Positions 1 to 10,400 of a stretch of DNA of 64,000 bases are shown piece after piece. Made by a program: the position numbers and the translations under genes. Under the pieces are notes generated by a model, which saw only the letters and a program-made list of their open reading frames with translations, had not been told where the DNA came from and made no database searches. Position 1 is the stretch's first letter. Each line of letters opens with the position of its first letter. Origin of the DNA: Symbiodinium natans. Lineage: Eukaryota > Sar > Dinophyceae > Suessiales > Symbiodiniaceae. The DNA is taken from the NCBI GenBank assembly GCA_905221605.1, contig CAJNDS010002160.1:186001-250000 (forward strand). Direction: 5' to 3'.

Positions 1-1
1 C

Positions 2-778
2 GACGCCTCCGGCACTCTCTTCTCCTTGAAGTCGAGCCATGTGCCCGACCCGAAAGACTTCCCCCTCAGCGTCTTCTGTCTCATTTTGGACGACGTGCCG
101 CAGAAGCCAAAGCGCGTTGGCAAGTACAAGGGCTGCGTTGTCTCCGGATACAAGCAAGGCAAGAATGCCGAGCGGGAGATTCGACAGATGCAGGCAAGCA
201 AGGACTTCGCGATCAAGAAGCTGCCGTTTAAGCGGCTCGTTAACGACGTTGTCAAGGATGTGGTTTGGTACAAGAATGCCGAGCGCCAGCCGGGGGAGGC
301 TCCTCACGAAGTGCCGAAAGTGTCGGCCGAGGCGCTGGCCGTGTTGCAGGTAGCTGCTGAAAGTCTGTGCGTCGAGCTCCTGCGTGGCTATGATCAGTTC
401 GCCAGCCATGCCAACCGAAAAACCATCACTCCAAGAGACATGATTGCCACCAGACAGTTTACCGGAGGCATGACTCAGCACTTGCTCCATGTGCTGAGTG
501 AAGATGATCGCCACCGTTTTGCTCAAGTGTGTGGGCTGGCATCGAGAAAATGCACGAGAGGAGATTGGGTGTGCACAACGCCTGCCTGCCTCGCCTACCC
601 CGTCGGCACACGTGGGCGAGTGAGCAAGATTTTGGAGAACGGGAACGTCCAGATCATTCTTGAGGAGTCTCAGAAGATGGTCGCGCTGGAAGACTGGCAA
701 GTAGAGGCCACCAAGCGCGCAAAATCAGTTTTCAGCCTCCAAACTGTTTTTTTTCTCAGTGGGGGAGGGGGGTGGTGA
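2..778 (+). CDS. Divergent histone H3-fold protein with C-terminal SH3/KOW-like tail (5' partial)
   Basis: The frame is open from base 2, so the true start lies left of the window; no ATG precedes the H3-like part. Numbering from base 26, residues about 49-148 match the H3 histone fold in order: EREIRQMQ and KKLPFKRLV (alphaN/alpha1; canonical REIRRYQ, RKLPFQRLV), then VSAEALAVLQVAAESL (alpha2), then HANRKTITPRDMIATRQFTG (canonical [20 protein letters not shown]). The loop between alpha1 and alpha2 is about 8-15 residues longer than in canonical H3, a trait shared with CENP-A. The N-terminal H3 tail with K4/K9/K27 is absent. Residues about 180-228 (GDWV...GTRGRVSKILENGNVQI...ALEDW) look like a small SH3/KOW-type barrel. 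The last about 20 codons run into repeat sequence, so the real end may be spliced: CAAGTAG near 699 and TTTCTCAG near 759 are possible sites, with a basic frame at 785-991 as a possible last exon. Dinoflagellates keep histone genes although they lack bulk nucleosomes. H3 relation likely; CENP-A role only inferred. Confidence 0.7.
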   Translation, partial: DASGTLFSLKSSHVPDPKDFPLSVFCLILDDVPQKPKRVGKYKGCVVSGYKQGKNAEREIRQMQASKDFAIKKLPFKRLVNDVVKDVVWYKNAERQPGEAPHEVPKVSAEALAVLQVAAESLCVELLRGYDQFASHANRKTITPRDMIATRQFTGGMTQHLLHVLSEDDRHRFAQVCGLASRKCTRGDWVCTTPACLAYPVGTRGRVSKILENGNVQIILEESQKMVALEDWQVEATKRAKSVFSLQTVFFLSGGGGW

Positions 779-968
779 GGAGGCTTGTTTTGGAAGCTGA
801 CAGTTGTCAGGCAGACAAGAAGGAAGCCGAGCCTCGGAAGGCCTGTTAGAAACCTAATCCCGAAAGGCAAACCCATCCAAAGACCCTTGACCCTGAACGT
901 GGGAAAGGTTCGAAAGCTGATGGTGAAGGCGAAGGCCTCGCCGGCACCGAGCTTGAACACCTTTGAGG

Positions 969-1078
969 ACGCGATACCTTCTCACTCCTAACCCGTTTTG
1001 TAAGTGCGACACCTTCTCACTCCTAAACTCACCCTGTAAGTAAGATACCTTCTCACTCCCAAACTCGTCCTATAAGCA
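969..1078. repeat. Three tandem copies of a ~38-bp unit
   Basis: The unit 'ata/cacCTTCTCACTCC' followed by TAAACTCRYCCTRTAAG is repeated three times, starting near 969, 1008 and 1045. It lies just after the H3-like gene. Each copy ends in a GTAAG or TAAGC string. No function is evident. Confidence 0.75.
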
Positions 1079-1349
1079 TCGAAATCCAGTGTCATCCCCA
1101 CACATACAGACATGCGCTCGATACACGCCCTTTTGACAGGACAAGCCTGTTCATTCAATGCCAGGGGGAGGAAGTTTCGAGGTGAAGGCGCGGCCTAAAC
1201 CTGGGCATGGCGACCATGTATCCACGGTATCCCGGGCATGAAACACGCTGTAATACACCTTTGAACAGGAGGACTTGGACCTCCATTTTCCTGCTGAGAG
1301 CGGGGCGCACAACATGGAGCAGCATGCTCCCATGGCAGAGCCCGGCGAT

Positions 1350-2450
1350 GTGAGCAAGACCCCGCAGGACTTTTCAAGAGGGTGAAGTCCTGCAGAGCCC
1401 ATCCGCCCCCCGAAAAAATGGTGACGCGTGCTTTTGCCAGGCCAAGAAGAATCGAGCGAAGCCATCTCCTGCTAGCCGGCAGGCACGCAGGGGTTCAGCG
1501 TGTGGCGCAGTACCCCCAGCTCCACCCCGCTTTGGAGATCCAAACTGATTTTTGTGAATGCCCGCAGGACCTTTCAAGCGGGTGAACCCCCCCAAAAAAA
1601 TCTTGCTGACGCGTGCTTTTGCCAGGCCAAGAAGAAAGAAGCGAAGCCATCTCCTGCTAGCCGCCAGGCACGCAGGGGTTCAGCATGCCCAGCTCCACCC
1701 CGCCTAAGAAGAAACATCGAAGCCATCGCCTGGTAGCCACCAGGCACGCAGGGGTTCAACATGTGGCGAAGCCCCCCCCCCAGCTCCACCCCGCCCAAAA
1801 ATCAGTTTTGGAGATCCAAACTGATTTTTGTGAATGCCCACAGGACCTTTCAAGAGGGTGAAGTCCTGCAGAGCCCCCCAGCCCCCCCAAAAAAGCTCGG
1901 TGACGCATGCTTTTGCCAGGCCAAGAAGAAACAAGCGAAGCCATCTCCTGCTAGCCGCCAGGCACGCAGATCCACCCCGCCTCAAAATCAGTTTTGGAGA
2001 TCCAAACTGATTTTTGTGAATGCTTGCTCTTGCCAGGGCAAGAAGAACAAGTGAAGTCGTCTTGCTGCTGTCCAACAGGCAGGCCCCCCCCCTCTCCAAC
2101 CCCCCCGCAAAGCCCCCCCCCCCTCCCCCAAAAAATCAGTTTTGCAGATCCAAACTGGTTTTTGTTTGCCCAGCCCCCCACCCCTCCCTCCGCCCAAAAA
2201 AATCAGTTTTGGAGACCCAAACTGATTTTTATGAACGCTTGCTCTTGCCAGGACAAGAAGAACAAGTGAAGCCATCTCCTGCTGGCCAGCAGGCAGGGGT
2301 TCTGCATGTGCATAAACGCCTGCGCAGCTACAGCTACCCCCCAGACCCCCCTTTCCCTCCTCCAAAAAATCAGTTTTGGAGACCCAAACTGGTTTTTGTT
2401 CACGCTTGCTTTTGCCAGGCCAAGAAGAACAAGTGAAGCCGAAGTCGGCT
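1350..2450. repeat. Complex tandem array built from three kinds of inverted repeat
   Basis: Imperfect units of about 150-220 bp recur. Module 1 is a foldback reading AATCAGTTTTGGAGATCC then CAAACTGATTTTTGTG (copies or halves near 1530, 1800, 1985, 2135, 2205 and 2365). Module 2 is GCAGGACTTTTCAAGAGGG then TGAAGTCCTGC (near 1360, 1560, 1840). Module 3 is CTTTTGCCAGGCCAAGAAG, near-palindromic and perfectly so in the variant CTTGCCAGGGCAAG at 2031. A degenerate copy of module 1 sits at 722-758 inside the 3' end of the H3-like frame. Open frames here on both strands are repeat artefacts. Confidence 0.75.
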
Positions 2451-2906
2451 GCAATAGGGGGCCTTGGGTGCAGAGTGCACAGACACTCGGGATGCGCTCA
2501 GGGAAAAAAAACATCACGTGTCAGACCTGAAGAACATCATTTCCAGAGAGGGGAGTCGGGGGAGGGTATGGAGGGTGGGGGGAGGGGAGGGCAGCTAAAA
2601 GTAGCTTCAGCAGCTGCAGAAGCTTGTCGCAGTGGCATGCGACGCCTTGTCGCGGTAGGTATTTTCCATTGTCGCGGTTAAGTGTTGTGCCTCCTTGTCG
2701 CGGTAGCAGCGCGCTCTCATGCCGTAAACACTAAACCCTAAACCCTACACCCTATATCCTCAGCACAAACCGTAAACCGTAAAACCCAGAAACTATGTAC
2801 ATGCTTGGGTCTAAGAGGATCTTGTCTAGGAATGCTTTTTTTGGGTCGCTTGGGGGCAGTTGGATCCCTGCACGTGCCGGCGCCTCCTTCCAGAAATACA
2901 GAAAAG
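2451..2906. other. Intergenic stretch between the H3-like gene and the GH31 gene
   Basis: It contains purine-rich DNA (2530-2590), four spaced TTGTCGCRGT motifs (2620-2710), a first short CCCTAAA run near 2735, and a pyrimidine-rich CCTCCTTCCAG ending at 2893, 13 bases before the GH31 start codon. That AG is a candidate trans-splice (spliced leader) acceptor. No coding sequence is seen. Confidence 0.5.
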
Positions 2907-2964
2907 ATGGCGCCCGCTGTGCTGAAAGCCGTTGAAGAAACCTCAGATCCCTCTCAAAAGAAGG
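2907..2964 (+). CDS. GH31 gene exon 1 (start codon)
   Basis: ATG in the context AAAAGATGG opens MAPAVLKAVEETSDPSQKK. The donor G|GTTTAGGG is itself the start of a telomere-repeat run, and the exon ends in phase 1. The next intron (2965-3905) holds TTTAGGG and CCCTAAA blocks and a poly-G run at about 3470-3486. The exon rests on phase and context, since the N-terminus is not conserved in the family. Confidence 0.55.
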
Positions 2965-4399
2965 GTTTAGGGTTTAGGGTTTAGGGTTTAGGGTTGTTTT
3001 CTCAGCTTTTTTAAGGGTATAGAGGTTACTCTACGTAACTCTAAGCCTAAACTCGATAAGCCCACATTTGAGCATCCAAGGGTAGCGTGTCGGAGCACCC
3101 GCAGCAGTTTTAACTTTCAGGGTCAAGGGCTTGTATGCATTTGCAGGGCCTGTAGGCGTTGTAGAGCTTATACAGCTTATAGCATCTAGACAGTTTGTAG
3201 GGTTTATGGGCTTTTGGGGTTGATCTTCATGGGGTGTGTAGGGGTTTAGGGTTATAGGTCATAGGGTTATAGGGTTGAGGATTCAGGGTTTACTTCTTCA
3301 AGCGCACCGACGTGCCTTTCTTGAGGCTTAAGCATGTCCCTGAAGCTTTCAGAACTTCCAAAAGCCTTTAGTTAAGGAATAGTCCTCAACATGCGTAACG
3401 TTCCTTTTTTAGTGAACATTCCTGCTTTCGATGTGTTCAATTGCTCGTTTCTATTTTTTTGAGGAGGGAGGGGGGGGGGGGGGGGCTAGCTTAGGGTTCT
3501 CGTAACATGCGCATCCCAAAGACCTTCAACCCTAAACCTTAATCCCTAGCTTGGTTTCTTAGAAGACCGTCTCCAAACAGGGCCCCTAAATAGAGTCAAC
3601 CAGGTCATCATGTTGGATGCCAAGGCGTTGGGTCCTCAACCCTTCTGAACCCTAAACCCTAGACCCTAGACCCTAGCCCTAAACCCTAAACCCTGAACCC
3701 TAGACCCTAGACCCGAAACCATAAACCCTAAACCCTCAAGCCCCCTGTAACTTGAAATTATTAAGAAAAATCCAAAAAACGAAACTCCTCGAAACTCCTC
3801 GAAACTTTCCCCGGACCTGAACCCTCAATAATTTCAATAAACCCTAAACCCTAGCCCCAAACCCAAAAACCTCTCAACTCCCCAAAATCTTTCAAAGACT
3901 CGCAGGCCAAGGGGAGGTCGTGGTTCGCATCCCCCACGGCCGGCGCGTGGCGATTTCCTGCAGGGGACCCGCGTGCCCTGGCTAAGGGTGCCTGGGGTGC
4001 AGGGTTCCTAGGGTTTCTAAACTTTAGGGTTTAGGGTTTAGGGGGTTCAGGGTGTAGTGCCCTGGCTAAGGGGTGAAGGTTTATAGGGTTTTTTCGGGTT
4101 TTTGGGGGTCTATACGGTTTTGTGGGGTTTATAGGGTGTAGAGGGTTTATTGGGTTTGTGGGGATTATAGGCGTTTAGGGTTTTAGGGTTTATAGGGTTT
4201 TAGGGTTTGCAGGGTATCGGGATTGGGTTTTAGGGTTCAGGGGTTTGGGGGGTTAGAGTTTAGGGTTTAGGGTTTAGGGTTTAGGTGTTTGGGGTTTTAT
4301 GGTTTAGGGCTAAACGGTCTAGGGTTCAGGGATTGGGGTTTCAGAGTTGTAATGTCAGGGTGTTGGGTTTAGGTGCACCTAAACCCTAAACCCTAAACC

Positions 4400-4445
<46 letters not shown>

Positions 4446-7400
4446 AACCTCAAACCCTCAACCCTCAACCCTCAAACCCTCAAACCCTCAAACCCTCAAA
4501 CCCTCAAACCCTCAAACCCTCAAACCCTCAAACCCTAAACCCTAAACCCTAAACCCTAAATCCTAACCCTAAAGCAGCCTAATTCCTAAACCCTAAACCC
4601 TAAACTCCAACACCGGAGCCACCGTAATCGAAGCCAGCGAAGATTTGCAGGCTCCGGGCGCGGCTCCTCACGCAGGGAGACCGTCCCCCGTTAGAGACGC
4701 CAATGCTGCTTGGATCAAGGGTTTAGGATTTAGGGTTTAGGGTTTAGGGTAAGTTTTAAGTTTTGGGTTTAGGGTTTAGGGTCTAGGGCTTCTGAGCTTA
4801 GGGGCTTTAGGGCTTCGGGTTTTAGGGGTTTAGGGGCTTGGGGTTTAGGGGTTTAGGGGGGTTAGGGTTTAGGGGTTTTGGACTTTCGGTTGTGGGATTA
4901 GGGGTTTACAAGGTTAAGGGGTTTAATTAAGGTTTTTGGTTTAAGGTTTTGGGGGCACTTCAGTTTTAAACAAAGCATGTGGGCGTTTCGGGTTCTGGGC
5001 TTAGGCCAAGGCTGTCCAAAGCCAGTACGAGACATGAAGCTGAATCAAGGGTTTCACGTTGCGAGGATTTGGGATTTAGGGTTGAGGGTTCAGGGCTTAG
5101 GGTTTGGGGTTTAAGGTTCAGGGTTTAGGGTTTAAGGTTTAGGAATTCGGGTTGAGGGTTCAGGGTTTGCAGGGTTGAGGGTTGAGAGGGTTCGGCCTTT
5201 GGCCTTGCTTCCCGCAGCTCGTAGGCAGAGGGGACGTTTAGGCTTTAAAAGGGTTGAGGACTTGGAGGGCATCTTCCTTTTCGTCTTTCAGGGTTTATAG
5301 GGTAAACCCAAACCCAAAACCCTAAACCCTAAACCCTAAACCCCCTAAAGCCGCAGACCCTGCGCCCTAAGCCCTCAACGCTGCAGAAAGAAAGGTTAGA
5401 TCCCGCCTTGAAGCCTGGGCTGTGCAAAGAGGCCGGGGTTTAGGGTTTAGGGTTTAGGGTTTAGGGTTTAGGGTTTAGGGTTTAGGGTTTTGGGTAAGTT
5501 AGTAGCCGAGTAAATGGCCGTTTGTGTGATAGCTACTAATTCCCAGAGGAACGTGGACAAGCAAGAGAAGGGTTTAGGGTGCACAAGGGTCCGGGGTGTT
5601 GGCTTCGGAATCGTTGCCTGTTGTGTCTCCCATACGTATGTATGGGAGACACATATATGTAATATCTGGGGGTTGGGGTTTAGAGTTTAGGGTCCAGGCT
5701 TTAGGGCTAAGGGCACCCAACTTTGTGGGATGGTCACTTTAAAAGAGAACCTGGACCCCCAAAAAAACCCCCCAGGGTTACCTATGTAGATAGCAGTTGT
5801 GCTCCAAACTACGTGTACTACGGAGCTTTAAGACCCTAAACCCTAGATCCAAGAACCCTAGAACCCTAGAACCCTAGAACCCTAGAACCCTAAACCCTAA
5901 ACCCTAAACCCTAAACCCTAAACCCTAAACCCTAGCCCTAAACCCTAAACCCTCAACCCTCAACCCTAAACATTTTGAGTATCCGCAAAGGTCCATGATT
6001 TCGAGTGCTTCTAACCCCCTAGCCCCGTAAGCTAGAAACGGAAATGGACAAGCCACGAATCAATGGTTTAGAAGTTGAAACGCGAGCCTCGCGGAGCCCC
6101 TATGCGTCTGGCACCGACACATCTTTGTGAGATACCTACCCGGTTGACAGGGTCAGGGTTTATGGGCCCGTGTTTGAGTTCATACGGTATGACAATTCCC
6201 GATATACCTAAATACGGGCTTCCGAAAATAGGGGAACCTAATAATGGACCCCCAAGGGGGCCCCTGAACAATCTGGAATTCTGGAATTCTGGAACTGGGG
6301 GTCCCAAAAAAATCCGGAGTTCTGGAGCTCTGGAATTTCCAACATAAGAAGACGACAAGACCAGAACGTGTCTAGGCAATGTAAACACAGATGTACGCAC
6401 ACACGTCAAGTGTTGCGTCTTTGGCTGGAGGCCCCTATTAATTTTGTTAGGGTTCCGATTCAATGTAATCAGACAGATTCCAAGTAATCTGAATAGGATT
6501 CTCAGTAATTTTAATAGCATTCTATTTCTTTATAATTTGAAAAGGATGCCTAAGAATTTTAATAAGCTTCAGAACATTTTTGTAGTAATATTCCTATTTT
6601 AATCCACGTCTTATTCAATTTAATAAGATTTCGTACAATTATTAATTGGATTGCTTTTGCTTGGATAGCTTCCTATTCATTTAAATAGGTTTCTGATTAA
6701 TTTGAATAGGCTTCGTATTCCTCTTAACAGTGTTTCTCATTCATGTTAAAAGGATTAATTTTCATAGGATTCCTATTAGATTCAAATGTGCTCCCATTAA
6801 TTTGTGGATCCTGATTATTTCCTATTCATTTAAATTAAACTCCAAGTAATTGTATGGTAACTCTGAATATTTTCTTAGCAATCCTATTGACGTAAAGTTT
6901 TAACAGGGTTCATATTAATTCCAACAGTACGACTCCTAACTTTTTAAGGGATTCACATTACTTTGTTTATAGGAATATTGTTGGTTCCAATTAATTTTAA
7001 TAGGCTTCCTCTTCATTTTAAACGGATTCCTGTCACTCTGAAAAGAATTCATGGAACTTTTTATAGGGTTCCTATTGATTTTAAGTGCATTCCTATGAAT
7101 TCAAAAGGGTTCCTTTTCATTTCCATGGGCTTCCGATTAAATTTTACTCATTGTATTCGGATTCCTATGAATTTCAATAGAGGATTCCTCTGTATTTATG
7201 AGGACTCCAAGAAATGTTAATCTTAGAAGAAACCCATAGAATTTGTTGCAGGGTTCCTATTACTTTAATTGTATTCCTATGAATTCAAGAAGCTTCCTAT
7301 TCATTTCAATGGGCTTCCTATTAACTTTTACTAATTGTATTCGGATCCCTATGAATTTCAATAGAGAATTCCCCTGAATGCATCAGGACTACAAGATTTT

Positions 7401-10400
7401 GTAGCAGAATTCAAATTAATTTAATAAGCTTCTACATATTGAAAACAGAATCCTATTAAAACAAAAACATTTGGATTCTTAGTAATCTTAAAAAGATTCA
7501 TTTTAATTTCAACAGGGCTCTCATTCATTTTAATGGGGTTCCTATTCATTTAAACAGGAATCCTATTGAATTCATACGAACCCTATGAATCCTATTGAAT
7601 TTGATCGGAACCCAAGTAACACTAACAGGAATCTTGTTAGAATTGATGGCAATCCAGAAATTGTTCATGTCACCTCCGTTGGAGCACTCGCTCGAACATT
7701 TGCTGAGTGGATCAGATTTTGTGAAGTAAGCTTTTTCAAGTAACGAAGTTAATTCAACCAACTAGTTAAATCAAGTACATTAGACAAACTAGCATTCGCT
7801 CGAGCAATTGCTGAGTGGCTCAAATTATGTGAATTCAGCTTTTGAATTAACGAAGTTAATTAAACGAATTAAATCAATTATACAAATGAGTTAAGTTCAG
7901 CAAAAATAATTAATGAGCGAATAAACCCTACCATGACCAAACTGGGAGGCCGATCTGTCGGACCTCAGGGAAGAGCATATGGAAACGTAGGTTTTGAGGG
8001 GGGCTACCATATATATATATATATACATATATGTGCGTGTGTGTGTATGAGCCCTAAACCAAGGGTTGGAAGAGCGTGCGACAGGTTCAGGGCACCGGGA
8101 GCGAGCGCGGCGTTGCGCTTGACTCGGCCGTCGGCCCGTCGCTGACGGCGCCCTCCTTTTTTTGAGGGGGGGGAGAGGGGTAGGGTTTAGGGTGTTTGGG
8201 GGCGGGGAGGGGGGGGGAGGTGCGATCGCTTCCTTTCAAATCTTGGCTGTTCGGGATGTTGTTTTATCAAGGCTATGTATGGGGAGGAGGCCAGTGTCAA
8301 TTGTAGCTTTAAGACGTTGAATGTGTGCAACAGTGGGATTCCCATATAATCAGGACCCCAATCCCTGCAAGACCCTAAACCCTACACCCTAAACCCTACA
8401 CCCTAAACCCTAAACCCTAAACCCTAAACCCTAAACCCATATCTTCCTCAGCTGCAGCCGCCCCAGGCCACACAGTACACCCAGACTTGGGATGTTCCCC
8501 CTTATCCCCTTAATCTTCGTAGGGTTTAGGGTTGAGGGTTTAGGGTTTAGGGTTTAGGGTTTAGGGTTTAGGGTTTAGGGTTTAGGGTTTAGGGTAGTAC
8601 ACAGTACACTTGTTGGGATACTTATAGCCCCCGATAAAACGGAAAGTGTACACTTTTTGGGGGATTCTGAACGCAGCCACCAAGCAATAGGGATTATGGT
8701 ACCCCCCTATTCTAATCCCTGATAAACACTGTTAGTAGAAGAGGAACATCCCAACCCTAAACCCCAAACCCCAAACCCCAAACCCCATACCCCAAACCCC
8801 AAACCCCAAACCCTAAACCCTAAATTTAAGAGCCTCCGGCTCAAGCCGCCGACCCCGCAGGAGAACAAGTTTAAGGTTTGGGGTTTGGTGATTTTGTTCG
8901 CGGTTGGGGGGGGGGGGGGGGGGGGGGGGGGCGGGGTGGGGGGGTTGGGGGGGGGGGTGGGGGGGTAAGAGGGGTTTTTTCCAAAAGAGCCCCTATGCCA
9001 TGTGCCAAAACGCCTATGGTCCAGCCTGTTCCTCCACAGAAAAGCTGGCGGGGTACCCCCCCCTACCCCCCCCCCCCCGCGTTTTGGGGGGGTAAGGAGG
9101 GAAAGAGGGAGGTTTTCACCTCCTTTTCCCATCCAACACGCCGCCAGGGTCGGCGGACCCCAAACCCCAAACCCCAAACCCTAAACCCTAAACGATGGGT
9201 GCCCTAATGAAGCTATAAGCCCTAGACGCAGGCAGATGTCCACGGAGTCTTGCGCCTGCGAGCCGCGGGTTCCTTCATCAAAGTTTAGGGTTTAGGGTTT
9301 AGGGTTTAGGGTTTATGGTTGGTGTATGACTTGGGATATTTTGAATTTTCCCTGTTTGGGTTTTATATAAGAGGAGGGTTTAGGGTTTAGGGTTTAGGGT
9401 TTAGGGTTTAGGGTTTAGGGTTTAGGGTTTAGGGTTTAGGGTTTGGGGTTTCCGGAGGGTTTTAACGGCCATCCCAGGTTCCCTGCCCAAGGTTAGTAGC
9501 TTGCAAAGACCCGAGTATTCGAAGAAATGCCGCAAACCGCTGGAGAGGTTCTCAGGGTTGCAAGAACAGGCCCAACAACGCTCCTAAACCCTAAACCCTA
9601 GACCCTAAACCCTAGACCCTAGACCCCTGAACCCTAAACCCTAAACCCTAAACCCTAAACCCTAAACCTCTGATATCCCCCCAAGAAAGTACTGAACTGC
9701 GCAGCCCAAACACCAAACCCCCTACCTGGAGTAACCTAGACCGTAAACCCTAAGCCCTAGACCCTAAACCCTAGACCCTAAACACGGAACCCTAAGAAAG
9801 GGCCATGTTCCTTCATGCTTTCATATGTCCTGTGCTAAGGAGATATGGGCTTCCTTTATGGGTTCTCAGTCGGGAATCAGGAAACTAGGCACCCTTATCT
9901 CTCCACAAAGAGCCCGCATATCCCTCAACTAGGGAATATGCCTAAACCCTAACTCTAAACCCTAAACCCTAAACCCAAAGCCCTATTGCTTTATGTATGT
10001 AGGGATCGTTAATATGATTTAAGGGGTATTGGACTCTTTGGGTCCCTATATGCACCCTTGAAGGGGTTTCTGCAGAGAGCCCGAGAGGGTTTAGGGTTTA
10101 GGGTTTGGGGTTTAGGGTTTAGGGTTTAGGGTTTAGGGTTTAGGGTTTGGGGTTTAGGGTTTGGGGTTTGGGAGTCCCTCACTCCCGCTCAGAACCGGTA
10201 CCTGGAGGTTCATGGTACTTATTTACCAACTGTAAGAGTACTTAGAACCCACTTACAAGCCCCTTAAGTGCCCTAATATGGTTATAAGCTACAGTTATAG
10301 GTACAGTTGTAATTGGCTAATGAGTACCATGAACCTCCAAGAATAGGACAAGCCCCAAGACCTTCCCTGCTGTGCAGGTGGCACCCTGATCACCGAGAGT

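Noticed and set aside
1151-2681. Many overlapping 60-140 aa frames near the left end
   Set aside because: They follow the tandem hairpin array on both strands and repeat the same peptide (KNQFGSPKLIF and similar).
2965-6060. True chromosome end (telomere)
   Set aside because: Repeat orientation changes repeatedly and genes lie on both sides, so these are interstitial repeats.
8707-9207. Pro/Gly-rich frames near 8.7-9.2 kb
   Set aside because: They follow poly-G/poly-C runs and telomere variants in the dispersed repeat.
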